From NCBI GenBank assembly GCA_035606945.1, contig DATNDR010000046.1, positions 1 to 46,420 on the forward strand: a stretch of DNA of 46,420 nucleotides. The letters run 5' to 3'. Of this stretch, positions 31,354-39,343 are shown in pieces. The DNA comes from GCA-003244245 sp035606945. Its GTDB lineage: Bacteria > Actinomycetota > Actinomycetes > Mycobacteriales > Pseudonocardiaceae. The number at the start of each line of letters is the position of its first letter. The first letter of the stretch is position 1. The notes under the pieces were generated by a model. It did no database searches and had not been told where the DNA came from. It saw only the letters and a program-made list of their open reading frames with translations. The position numbers and the translations under genes are program-made.

Positions 31354-31372
31354 CTTCACTCCACTGGGCCGC

Positions 31373-31401
31373 TGACCTATGCGCAAACACGCATGTATGG
31401 T
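31373..31401 (+). promoter_or_regulatory. Promoter of the CDF gene with dyad in the spacer
   Basis: TGACCT (31373-31378) and TATGGT (31396-31401) are 17 bases apart. The spacer contains the inverted repeat ATGCG / CGCAT (31379-31383, 31390-31394). The -10 box ends seven bases before ATG 31409, implying a leaderless transcript. A dyad in the spacer is a classical place for a metal-responsive ArsR/SmtB repressor. Confidence 0.55.
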
Positions 31402-31408
31402 GGCCCGC

Positions 31409-32356
31409 ATGGGTGATCACGGGCACGGCCACGGGCATGCAGCCGTACCGTCGGACCGCCGGCGGCTCGGTCGCGCTCTGGCGATCATCTCTGCGTTGTT
31501 GCTGGTAGAAGTCGTCGGCGCCGGCCTGACCGGTTCGCTGGCCTTGCTCGCCGACGCCGGGCATCTGGCCACTGACGCGCTGGGCCTCGCGGTCGCGCTG
31601 GTCGCCAGCGTGCTCGCGCAGCGCCCACCGACGCACCGCCGGACTTACGGGCTGGGCCGGGCGGAGATCCTCGCAGCCGCGTTCAACGCCTTGCTGTTGC
31701 TGGTCGTGGGCGCGGTGGTGGCGGTGGAGGCGCTGTCCCGGTTGGCCGCTCCGCCACCGATCGCCGGCGTCCCGCTACTGGCCATCGGAGCGCTTGGGCT
31801 CGTCGGCAATCTGGCTGCGCTGGCGGTGCTCGCCGGCGGCAGACCTGACAAGAAGGCGTCACCCCGAACGGAATCGGTGCAGCGCAGCCTCAACCTGCGC
31901 GGTGCCCTGCTGGAGGTACTGGGCGACGTGCTCGGCTCCGTCGCAGTGATCGGCGCGTCGGTCGCCATGCTCGCCGCCGGCTGGCGACAAGCCGACCCGA
32001 TCGCATCGCTGGCGATCGCCGCCCTGATTGTGCCACGGTCGCTGGCGCTGCTGCGCGAAGCTGCGCACGTGCTGCTGGAGGGGACCCCGCGGGGCGTGGA
32101 CGCCTCCGAGGTGGACCGATTGTTGCGAACGGTGCCGGGAGTGTGTGATGTCCACGACCTGCATCTATGGACGATCACGTCGGGCCGGCACGCCGTCTCC
32201 GCGCACCTCGTGGTCGAGGAGGCCCGGTCACTGCACTGCGGGGACGCTTCCGTGCTCGATACCGCCGCGAACGTGCTACGCACCCACTTCGGGCTCACCC
32301 ACAGCACCCTGCAAGTCGAGCACGACAACCACGCCGACCACGAACACACCTGCTAA
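31409..32356 (+). CDS. Cation diffusion facilitator (CzcD-like metal exporter)
   Basis: A 315-residue CDF transporter expected to export Zn, Cd or Co in exchange for protons. It has His-rich ends ('MGDHGHGHGHAA' and 'HDNHADHEHTC') and six helices. Metal-site residues are in 'ALLADAGHLATDALGL' (the HxxxD of helix II) and 'LLEVLGDVLGSVAVIG' (the DxxxD/HxxxD counterpart of helix V, here Asp and Ser). 'YGLGRAEILAAAFNA' is conserved in CzcD types. The C-terminal cytoplasmic domain contains 'DVHDLHLWTITSGRHAVSAH'. The start is ATG 31409, next to a leaderless promoter; an upstream ATG at 31379 falls inside the operator-like dyad. Confidence 0.93.
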   Translation: MGDHGHGHGHAAVPSDRRRLGRALAIISALLLVEVVGAGLTGSLALLADAGHLATDALGLAVALVASVLAQRPPTHRRTYGLGRAEILAAAFNALLLLVVGAVVAVEALSRLAAPPPIAGVPLLAIGALGLVGNLAALAVLAGGRPDKKASPRTESVQRSLNLRGALLEVLGDVLGSVAVIGASVAMLAAGWRQADPIASLAIAALIVPRSLALLREAAHVLLEGTPRGVDASEVDRLLRTVPGVCDVHDLHLWTITSGRHAVSAHLVVEEARSLHCGDASVLDTAANVLRTHFGLTHSTLQVEHDNHADHEHTC

Positions 32357-32360
32357 CCCG

Positions 32361-32391
32361 CGTGTCGCACTTTCTGCACCACGTGTCGCAC
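32361..32391. repeat. Direct repeat CGTGTCGCAC, 21-base period
   Basis: CGTGTCGCAC occurs at 32361-32370 and 32382-32391, exactly 21 bases apart (two helical turns). The copies lie between the stops of the CDF gene and the convergent DinB-like gene. It does not form a hairpin. No function is evident. Confidence 0.5.
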
Positions 32392-32407
32392 CCTCGTGCT
32401 CGGTCTG

Positions 32408-33127
32408 TCAGCGGGCACGGGTGAGATCCACCAGGTCGCTATCGCCACTGACCACCGCGCCGGACGGACGACCCCAGGCTGCGCGGTACACGGCGTCCGC
32501 TAGCCCGATCACCGAAGCGTCCGGTTCGGTCCCCGCCTCGGCCGCGGTCTGCGGAAGTTGGCCCGGCACCAAACGCACGGTCCAGGCCCGGCCGGCGTCG
32601 GCGGCGTGGTAGAGCACCGTGCCGGCGTGGGTGCCGACCGACCACGAGTCGGTACGCCTCGGGATCAGCCGGGTCAGCACCTCGTCGATCCCATCGGCGG
32701 CGAAGTGGGGATCTACCGCCGAGTCAGCGCCGGCCGCAGCGAGCGCGTCGATCCGGTGCACCGTGAGCTCGTGGGCCATCCGGCGGGACCAGAAGGCGGC
32801 CGTCTTCGGCGCGGTCGGAGTGAAGTGCCAGACCGGGGTGGCCGGATCGGTCGTCGCGAGCAGATCGAGCATGGTCGCCAGCTGACTGTCGAAGATGGCG
32901 AACACGTCGCCGGTTGGCGGTTGCACCCGGATCGGAGGCGATTGCGGATCGGCGGTCTGGATCACGCGAATGACCATGTCGAACACTTGGCCGAGGTGCT
33001 GGATCAGCGACCGCACAGTCCAGCCCGGGCAGGTCGGGACCGGCGTGTCGGCGTCCAGCGAGCTCGCAGCCGCTCGCAGCACTCCCGCCTCGGTCGCGAT
33101 GTGCGACTGGTAGTCCGAGGGTCTCAC
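32408..33127 (-). CDS. Maleylpyruvate isomerase / DinB-like family protein
   Basis: A 239-residue member of the mycothiol-dependent maleylpyruvate isomerase N-terminal family (DinB-like four-helix bundle). Hallmarks are 'VPTCPGWTVRSLIQHLGQV' near residue 30-48 with a metal-binding His, and 'RRMAHELTVHRIDALAA' with further His in the middle. The C-terminal part is the associated alpha/beta domain. Such proteins use mycothiol as cofactor or act as thiol S-transferases, which suits an mshA-bearing genome. The start is GTG 33127, with GGTGG just upstream. The substrate is unknown. Confidence 0.87.
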   Translation of the reverse strand: MRPSDYQSHIATEAGVLRAAASSLDADTPVPTCPGWTVRSLIQHLGQVFDMVIRVIQTADPQSPPIRVQPPTGDVFAIFDSQLATMLDLLATTDPATPVWHFTPTAPKTAAFWSRRMAHELTVHRIDALAAAGADSAVDPHFAADGIDEVLTRLIPRRTDSWSVGTHAGTVLYHAADAGRAWTVRLVPGQLPQTAAEAGTEPDASVIGLADAVYRAAWGRPSGAVVSGDSDLVDLTRAR

Positions 33128-33188
33128 GGTCCACCAGCCTAGGCCCGGACGGCGGGTCGACGCTCACGCGACGTGTTGCGGAGGCCCT

Positions 33189-33683
33189 TCAGGGCTCCAC
33201 CGGCTTACGCAGCCAGTCCAACGTGAATTGGTACTCGCTTTCCATCAGGCTGGCGATGTTGTCCGTGACGATGTTCTCCACCTTGCCGCCGATCAGCGGT
33301 AGCGGAACCTCAGCCGTTAGTTGGGCACCGATCACGCACCCAGCCGAATCGGGTTCCAGCTGCATCATGCCCGTGATCGTTCCCGGCGCCCCGTCGACCA
33401 CCGCTTCCACGCTGCCGTTGGAACCACGCCAGATCTCGGTACGGCGGATCGTCAAATCTCCTGGCAGGAATGAGCGGAGGAACGCCGGTATGGCGTCGCC
33501 CGGCACCGCCTGATGCAGTACCACGGTGACACCATGTTCGTCCTGTTGCCACGACACCACCTCGGCCCGTGGGCCGCCCACTGCCTGGAGTTTCGCCTGC
33601 ACGTAACGCCGGTCAGTGATCACTTCCCGCATGCGCTCCGCCGTCACCGGGTATCGATGCCGCAATGCCAATTGACTGGCCAT
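33189..33683 (-). CDS. DUF2505 family protein
   Basis: A 164-residue protein of the DUF2505 family, related in fold to START/polyketide-cyclase lipid-binding proteins. It begins 'MASQLALRHRYPVTAERM' and contains 'GVTVVLHQAVPGDAIPAF', 'GAPGTITGMMQLE' and 'AEVPLPLIGGKVENIV', all typical. No signal peptide is present. In M. tuberculosis a protein that I recall as this family (Rv0481c) lies divergently next to murB; here the two are separated by the 34.1-39.2 kb insertion. The function is unknown. Confidence 0.88.
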   Translation of the reverse strand: MASQLALRHRYPVTAERMREVITDRRYVQAKLQAVGGPRAEVVSWQQDEHGVTVVLHQAVPGDAIPAFLRSFLPGDLTIRRTEIWRGSNGSVEAVVDGAPGTITGMMQLEPDSAGCVIGAQLTAEVPLPLIGGKVENIVTDNIASLMESEYQFTLDWLRKPVEP

Positions 33684-34139
33684 TCTCGGAGGCTACCCTG
33701 CGCGACCGTGCTGACCCGGTGCCCGCGTTTGACGGCGGCCGGTGACGGATGCGACACATCGGCGCGGTCAGGGCAGCGCACGTGTTCCCCACTGCGGGTC
33801 CGCCGTGTGCTGACCTGCGCTTTGCATGGCGATTCGCCTCGCCACCGGACGCTGCCTGACGTCCGGTGGTCACGAGATACGTGCGCACCCAGGGATGCGT
33901 GATGCGTGCCGGTCCGATCACGGCAGGCAATCATTTTTGTAACATGTAACAAGCATCGTGGGGGAAACGAGGTAAAGGTACAAGGCGCAGTGATCAAGCT
34001 GCGCCGGGCGCGAAACGGAGCGCTTTGATGACCTCGGCACCATTACCTCGGCGTTTGTCACCGACGATAGCCGGTCGCTCGCCCCTCGATTCCCGTTATC
34101 CCTCTCGTGGGTTGATCTGGGACACTCGTAGGGGTTAGC
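33684..34139. other. Gene-free boundary region with hairpins and an AT-rich dyad
   Basis: I see no gene here. A perfect 10-base stem with an 8-base loop lies at 33842-33869 (CCACCGGACG on the left) without a gene ending at it. A palindrome-like TTGTAACATGTAACAA (33937-33952) lies in an AT-rich patch. A 7-base stem (GGCGCAG / CTGCGCC) lies at 33984-34005. These precede the lipase gene, whose start has a TAGGGG site. The AT-rich dyad is a candidate operator for the island. Confidence 0.5.
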
Positions 34140-35579
34140 GTGGGACCCAGAAATGATAACGATTCAAGTGCGTATCTGGTTGTGGTCATACCCGGCATTG
34201 GTGGCAGTGTTCTAGAATCGCCCACAGGGGGCGTCCTCTGGGATGCAAGTCGTGGCGCCGTCGGCCATCTTCTGAAGCATCCGCACGACTTCGCTATCGA
34301 TAAGATCGTACGTCCCGTTGGTCTGATCAAGAGCTGGGGATTATTTCCAGGACTCACTGCCATCCACGGCTACCATGAGTTCATGACATCGATCGGTAAA
34401 GCTGTAGGTGTGAACACCGACGTTGATCTGGGACATCCCGACAGGCCGAAGTTGGACGCGCGTGTCGTCGCGTTCCCGTACGATTTTCGTCGAAGTATCA
34501 CCGAAGCTGCCGCAGAGCTCGATAAACAGATAGACCTACGTCTTGTACATCTAGGCTGGAAAGGTCAGCCCAACAGGGTCATCATAATTGCGCACTCGAT
34601 GGGTGGCTTGATCGCGCGTTATTGGGTTGCTCAGGGTAACTGGGATCCTTGCCGTGCGATCGTCACGCTGGGCACGCCACATCGTGGTGCGCCCAAGGCA
34701 TTGGAGTATCTCGTCAATGGACCGTCGAGACTGGTTCCCAGGAGGCGTAGGTTGCGAGACCTCCTCAGGGACTGGCGGTCAATGTATGAACTGGTGCCGA
34801 GGTACCCGTCTGTTGAAGACATATCCTCGCGAGATGATCGAAACGCTGATACGCCGAAGCTTTACCCCAAGGACTTGCCCATGCCGATACTGCAGAACAA
34901 AATCGCCGCGGCATTCGAGGTGCACCGATACATCGAAGATGAATGGGAACGCAACGCTGCGGAGACCCACTGCCTCGCTTATGTTGGGCGGGGTCACGGA
35001 ACGCTCCTGAAGGCGTCCTGGGACGGGAAGCGACTTGTCTCCACCACACAACGACCGGCCTGGCTGGACGTGACCCCCGAGCAACGCGGCGATGGGACTG
35101 TTCCTGAGCCTTCGGCCAGTCCGCTCGAGCAGAGGAATCATATCGAGTTTCACTATCTTACCGAGCGTCATAGCAAGCTGGTCACCGCACCTGAGTGCCT
35201 CGCTGAAATCGCTAAACTCCTTAACGGGATACGGCCCTCGACTGGTAAGACACGGGCGGACTTGCCACCGATGATTGGTCTCGATCTAGCGGACTCTTAT
35301 ATGCAGGGCGAGGCGGTTGACCTTCAGGCTCGCCTCACACCACGTCTGTATGTGACACCAGAATTAGCGATGGCTTTCGAACTGACACGTGGTGGGAACT
35401 TTGATCGCAAAGGCTTGCTCGACGCAGGTGATGACGACGTCTGGTCGACGAGGCTCACCGGCCTCACGCCGGGCACCTATGAGATCACCGTACGAGCATT
35501 ACCGCGGGATACATTTCAGCTGTCAAACTCTGAGTGCTTCTTCGTTCTCGAGGATAAACGGAATCAAAATGATGACTGA
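34140..35579 (+). CDS. LCAT/PGAP1-like alpha/beta hydrolase (putative lipase effector)
   Basis: A 479-residue esterase/lipase. 'VVVIPGIGGSVLESP' (about residues 14-28) gives the oxyanion loop, 'VIIIAHSMGGLIARYW' the nucleophile Ser153, 'RGDGTVP' a candidate acid Asp318, and 'TERHSKLV' a candidate base His344. These are the elements of lecithin-cholesterol acyltransferase and PGAP1-like lipases acting on phospholipids or acyl esters. Residues about 375-470 look like a separate beta-sandwich ('GLTPGTYEITVRALP'). No signal peptide is seen, so it would act inside the cell. The start is GTG 34140. It overlaps the next gene by 11 bases. Base composition is visibly lower in GC than the core genes. 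Confidence 0.82.
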   Translation: MGPRNDNDSSAYLVVVIPGIGGSVLESPTGGVLWDASRGAVGHLLKHPHDFAIDKIVRPVGLIKSWGLFPGLTAIHGYHEFMTSIGKAVGVNTDVDLGHPDRPKLDARVVAFPYDFRRSITEAAAELDKQIDLRLVHLGWKGQPNRVIIIAHSMGGLIARYWVAQGNWDPCRAIVTLGTPHRGAPKALEYLVNGPSRLVPRRRRLRDLLRDWRSMYELVPRYPSVEDISSRDDRNADTPKLYPKDLPMPILQNKIAAAFEVHRYIEDEWERNAAETHCLAYVGRGHGTLLKASWDGKRLVSTTQRPAWLDVTPEQRGDGTVPEPSASPLEQRNHIEFHYLTERHSKLVTAPECLAEIAKLLNGIRPSTGKTRADLPPMIGLDLADSYMQGEAVDLQARLTPRLYVTPELAMAFELTRGGNFDRKGLLDAGDDDVWSTRLTGLTPGTYEITVRALPRDTFQLSNSECFFVLEDKRNQNDD

Positions 35580-36921
35580 GCAGAAGCTCCGAGAGTGCTG
35601 CTCGGCGGTACGAGCAGGCCGGATGCAGGTCGATGAGACGCTGGTCGGCGATGTCGAGTCGGACGTCGATGAGTACCGAGCGGTTCGGGCTCGTAAGCCG
35701 ACCCAGTTGCCACCGGATGACCTGACAATACGGCTCTGGTTGATGGGCTGGCTCCTCTATGAGACGTCCTGGGCCCTGCTTCGACGCGTCTCGCCGGCTT
35801 TCGAAGTACTTGGTGGCGCGCAACAAGAGGAGAGCGAAGCGGCCATAGCACTGATCGTAAGGCTGGCCGACGCCGCACGTCGGCTGCCCTGGCCGGAATT
35901 CGCTCCTCGCGCGCTGGGCGCCATCCGGTCCCAGGCGCTGGCTTCATCGAAACGAGACACTAAACGTGGGTACGACGACGCATGGGTCTTGCACCGGGAA
36001 GGTCGTGTCAAGTACCTCAGCTACAAGGAGAGCGTGACCGGCGCTGACCCTCGATATCTCCTGGCACTCGACGAAACACTTCTTCAGCTGGCGCTCGGTG
36101 AAACCGGCACTGCCTGCAGGACCGCCGAACGTGTGATCGGCCGCTGGTCGGAGGGACTCGACGAGGGTCTTTGGACACCGCACGATGAGACGCGCTGGAT
36201 GCGGCGGATGTTTCGGGAATTGTGCGACGGAGCAGCGGGTGGGGAGGAGGCGCTCGACCTGGTGGCAAGGATTGAACATGACAAGGGCCTCGCGCCGGAA
36301 GTGAGCGAGGAGCGGCTCGCGATGGCGACGGCATACCGGAACCCGGGAATTATGACAGCACGTGCATTACTACTACTCATGCCAATGTGTACCGAGATGG
36401 AGAAGCTGCGCTGGCGACCTCCAGGAGATCACAAGTCGTGGGCAGATGCACGGGAGGATTTCATCGTTCGTTTCAAACGCGCGTATGATGCCATCGAAGA
36501 GCCAGTCGTCCACGCGGACGCAAATCCATGGCCGTTGGTAGCGGATCACCAGCGCTCGCTTGTCCAGCTCCGCCTCAATCTGGCTTTGATTGCCCCAGGC
36601 CGCTCGTTGCCGTCGCGACTCACGTTTGATCCCTGTCTCAAGATGGATTTGCTGGACGACCGGGCGCTTGACGCGATGTCGCACTGGCTTGCGGAGTCGG
36701 CCGATGGCAAGAAACGTGGGGATGCCAACGTGATCGGCAGTGCCACGATGCCCAGCTATATTCGAGGAATCGAGGCCTGTAGAGCTAGGTTGGGCATGGG
36801 GACCGCGCAGGAGAATTACCGGCAGTGGCGAAGCCAATGGTATGAGCTCGACAGGTACTCTGATGAGCCTGGTCGCCGCATCCGCATCGAACAGGTTCTC
36901 GGCCTTTCTGCGGAGAGCTGA
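35569..36921 (+). CDS. Helical protein of unknown function, partner of the lipase
   Basis: A 450-residue protein that I cannot assign to a named family. It is predicted to be largely helical, with Leu/Ala/Arg/Glu-rich stretches ('LTIRLWLMGWLLYETSWALL', 'ALDETLLQLALGETGTACRT') and no signal peptide or enzyme motif. The middle looks like irregular helical repeats. ATG 35569 (MMTEQKL) overlaps the lipase stop by 11 bases, so the two are made together; this suggests a scaffold, sensor or inhibitor of the lipase. Its stop lies three bases from the end of the convergent CHAT gene. It shares the lower-GC composition of the island. Confidence 0.72.
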   Translation: MMTEQKLRECCSAVRAGRMQVDETLVGDVESDVDEYRAVRARKPTQLPPDDLTIRLWLMGWLLYETSWALLRRVSPAFEVLGGAQQEESEAAIALIVRLADAARRLPWPEFAPRALGAIRSQALASSKRDTKRGYDDAWVLHREGRVKYLSYKESVTGADPRYLLALDETLLQLALGETGTACRTAERVIGRWSEGLDEGLWTPHDETRWMRRMFRELCDGAAGGEEALDLVARIEHDKGLAPEVSEERLAMATAYRNPGIMTARALLLLMPMCTEMEKLRWRPPGDHKSWADAREDFIVRFKRAYDAIEEPVVHADANPWPLVADHQRSLVQLRLNLALIAPGRSLPSRLTFDPCLKMDLLDDRALDAMSHWLAESADGKKRGDANVIGSATMPSYIRGIEACRARLGMGTAQENYRQWRSQWYELDRYSDEPGRRIRIEQVLGLSAES

Positions 36922-36924
36922 TGA

Positions 36925-39222
36925 TCATCGCACGAAGGCACTGAGAAGCGCCCAGTCGTACACATTCCAGCCTTGGTTGAGTAACTTGCACTGGGCATCT
37001 CTGAGGGCCACATCGAGCCGTGCGCCCGCGCACAGACTATTCACCATGGCAGCGGCAATCATCCCGGTCCCTTGATCGGAAACCGCCAGGATTCCGGCCA
37101 CGACGCACTGGGCTCCACCAGCAAGCAGCGCGACGGGAAAGCCGAACGGCTCGGCCTCCCGGATATTGCTCACCTTGCCGACATCGCACGCGGCCAGCAG
37201 GACCGACGGCGGCCACGGGACTCCGAAAGCATGCCCAGCAGTGAGCCTTTCGGGCAGCTTGATCTCTTGGTAGAGCCCGAGGCCGCGACCATGCGCCGCA
37301 ACGTGCACAAACCCGTATCTCCCGGGTTCGTCCTCCAGGACGGAGACCAGCCTTCCCGCTACTTCGGCATTGCTGTGGTCTGGTCTGAAATCGCAGCGAC
37401 TGAGCGGCACGTCTCCATGTTCATCGATTCGCAGACCCCACGCTGTGCACTCGCGCTCGACATTGACTCCACCTGGTTGGGGCTCTGCGACGAGCCGGAC
37501 AAGCGCAGGACCATGAGCCCGAGGGGCCTCAGCATTGGACAGGCACGTTAACGCCGGTGTTTGAGTGATGACGGCACGCTCGATCAGGCGAGTTTTCGAA
37601 CAATCGATATTGAGTGCTGGCCATGGGACGAAGCACAAGTCGGAATGTGGCGAGATGAGCAGATCGATTGGGTCATTCAGATCTCTCGTACCAAGCTCGA
37701 CGAGTAGGGATGTCGGGAGCAGGTCCCGGGCAAACTCGCACCAAATCTCATGTTCGGCCGTTACAGCTTGGAGTCTGCTGACCAACGCGGGATGCCCGTC
37801 ATCCCCGTAAAAGAACGTTTGAAACGAATTCTTCGGCTCTAGCCGACCGAATTCAATGGAGCCGCCCGGGTGGATCATTGTGCGAAACCAGGTGATAGCA
37901 CGGCTTGCCGTTTCCGGTAGCGCGACGAAGTCGAGGACGTAACGGGTACTGACAACTTCCAGCACAGTTTCTACGTGAGTTGGTTCGGGAAGGACAAAAT
38001 CTGCGAGCAGCGGGGAGAAAATATCCTCGAGCTCAGACCGCAACCTGCCCAAGCCCTCGTGAAGTCTGCTCCACTCGTCGTCGCTTGTAAAGCTCGTATA
38101 CTCGAGTTGATCTTCGCGTATGACGATTTCGTCCAACAGGGTACTCAGCCGATCGTTCATCAAAGAGCGATTGGCTCTCATGAGACTGGCGAAGCCGGTT
38201 TGCTTGGCTGACATCGAGACCCGCAGCCCGAGTTTCGCTGCCTCGCGACCCGACAACCTCGATACCAACAGAGCGATATCGCCGTAGATCCGCTGGAATA
38301 CAAGCGACAGCGGGCCGTGCGAACGCGCGACCACACGCCAGCGACCGCGGATCTGCTCAACAAGTGAAACGGCTCGGTCAATGAGCTCGAGCGTCCGCTG
38401 GTTAATCTCCTCATGTATCTCGCGCACTGTCAGGTATTCAGTTAACGCCAATGTCAGGGAAAGTTCTTGTACATCGTGTTGCGTCTCCGTGCCTCGCGTT
38501 TTTCGTAGGTGGGTGAGCGCGGCTTCGAGATGGCTCTGGGTTGCATCGGCGTCTCCTTCTGCGAAAGCGGAAAGCGCGCGGGCGAACTCGTAACGATTCC
38601 GGGTGGGCCATGCCGATGCCCGCGACGACGCCCAGTACTTCTCGAACTCCCCCAATGCGGCTGCCGCTCGCGCGGGCTCGGAAAGCGCGAGCTCACAAGC
38701 GGCTATCTCAAATTGGAAGTGTCCACGATGTGGCTCCGCACCCGAACCGTGAAAGTAATGATCTGGTCGCCACGCCAGCAGGAACGCGTCTTTCGGTTTC
38801 CCGGCGAGACGAAGATCGCGTATCGCGCGGTAAGTCGTTATCACGCCCAGTGTGAAATCTTGATGATCCGGAAGGATGGAACGTGACTGTTGATCAACTG
38901 CTGACAGCTCTTTGATGGCTCGGCCGTAGAGATCGACAGAGTCACACCCGGCCGGAACACGGATATCAACGAGTTCGCAGAACCGGACGATTGCTGCCGC
39001 ATACGCCAGGTGTTGCCCTCGGATGGCCCAGTTAGCGGAGTCTTCTGCATCCTCGAGATGACGCTCGAGCGCGAGACCGAACAGCTCGGGTTCGGTGAAC
39101 GCGACGTGACTGAGACGATCATTCTGTTGGACGATCCCGACCGCTTCCTCTGCGTCGTACGCGACTTGAAGGAGGTCATCGCGAGCAAGCACGCGTAGCG
39201 CCCCTGCCATGTGGGCGTCCAT
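36925..39222 (-). CDS. CHAT-domain caspase-like protease with helical repeat N-terminus
   Basis: A 765-residue protein. The first 480 or so residues are helical and repeat-like (TPR-type spacing is suggested but not regular). The C-terminal 250 residues form a CHAT domain: 'FVHVAAHGRGLG' holds catalytic His (about 644), 'SVLLAACDVGKVS' catalytic Cys (about 679), and 'AVALLAGGAQCVVAGILAV'-like structure follows the Cys, ending in 'ALRDAQCKLL'. CHAT proteases cleave specific proteins and are often activated by the sensor domain fused to them. The start is ATG 39222; TTG 39231 and ATG 39210 are alternatives. It converges on the lipase pair and diverges from murB. Lower GC than its core neighbours. 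Confidence 0.85.
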   Translation of the reverse strand: MDAHMAGALRVLARDDLLQVAYDAEEAVGIVQQNDRLSHVAFTEPELFGLALERHLEDAEDSANWAIRGQHLAYAAAIVRFCELVDIRVPAGCDSVDLYGRAIKELSAVDQQSRSILPDHQDFTLGVITTYRAIRDLRLAGKPKDAFLLAWRPDHYFHGSGAEPHRGHFQFEIAACELALSEPARAAAALGEFEKYWASSRASAWPTRNRYEFARALSAFAEGDADATQSHLEAALTHLRKTRGTETQHDVQELSLTLALTEYLTVREIHEEINQRTLELIDRAVSLVEQIRGRWRVVARSHGPLSLVFQRIYGDIALLVSRLSGREAAKLGLRVSMSAKQTGFASLMRANRSLMNDRLSTLLDEIVIREDQLEYTSFTSDDEWSRLHEGLGRLRSELEDIFSPLLADFVLPEPTHVETVLEVVSTRYVLDFVALPETASRAITWFRTMIHPGGSIEFGRLEPKNSFQTFFYGDDGHPALVSRLQAVTAEHEIWCEFARDLLPTSLLVELGTRDLNDPIDLLISPHSDLCFVPWPALNIDCSKTRLIERAVITQTPALTCLSNAEAPRAHGPALVRLVAEPQPGGVNVERECTAWGLRIDEHGDVPLSRCDFRPDHSNAEVAGRLVSVLEDEPGRYGFVHVAAHGRGLGLYQEIKLPERLTAGHAFGVPWPPSVLLAACDVGKVSNIREAEPFGFPVALLAGGAQCVVAGILAVSDQGTGMIAAAMVNSLCAGARLDVALRDAQCKLLNQGWNVYDWALLSAFVR

Positions 39223-39343
39223 CGATCGCAATCCTGTCCTCGGCTGGTCACGGCGACCTTGTCAGTGCCAACCGCGATTGATGGTGGAACGGTACTCGGC
39301 GGCGGCGTGGTCGGCTGCTGTCAGTCCAGTAGCGTGCGCTGCC

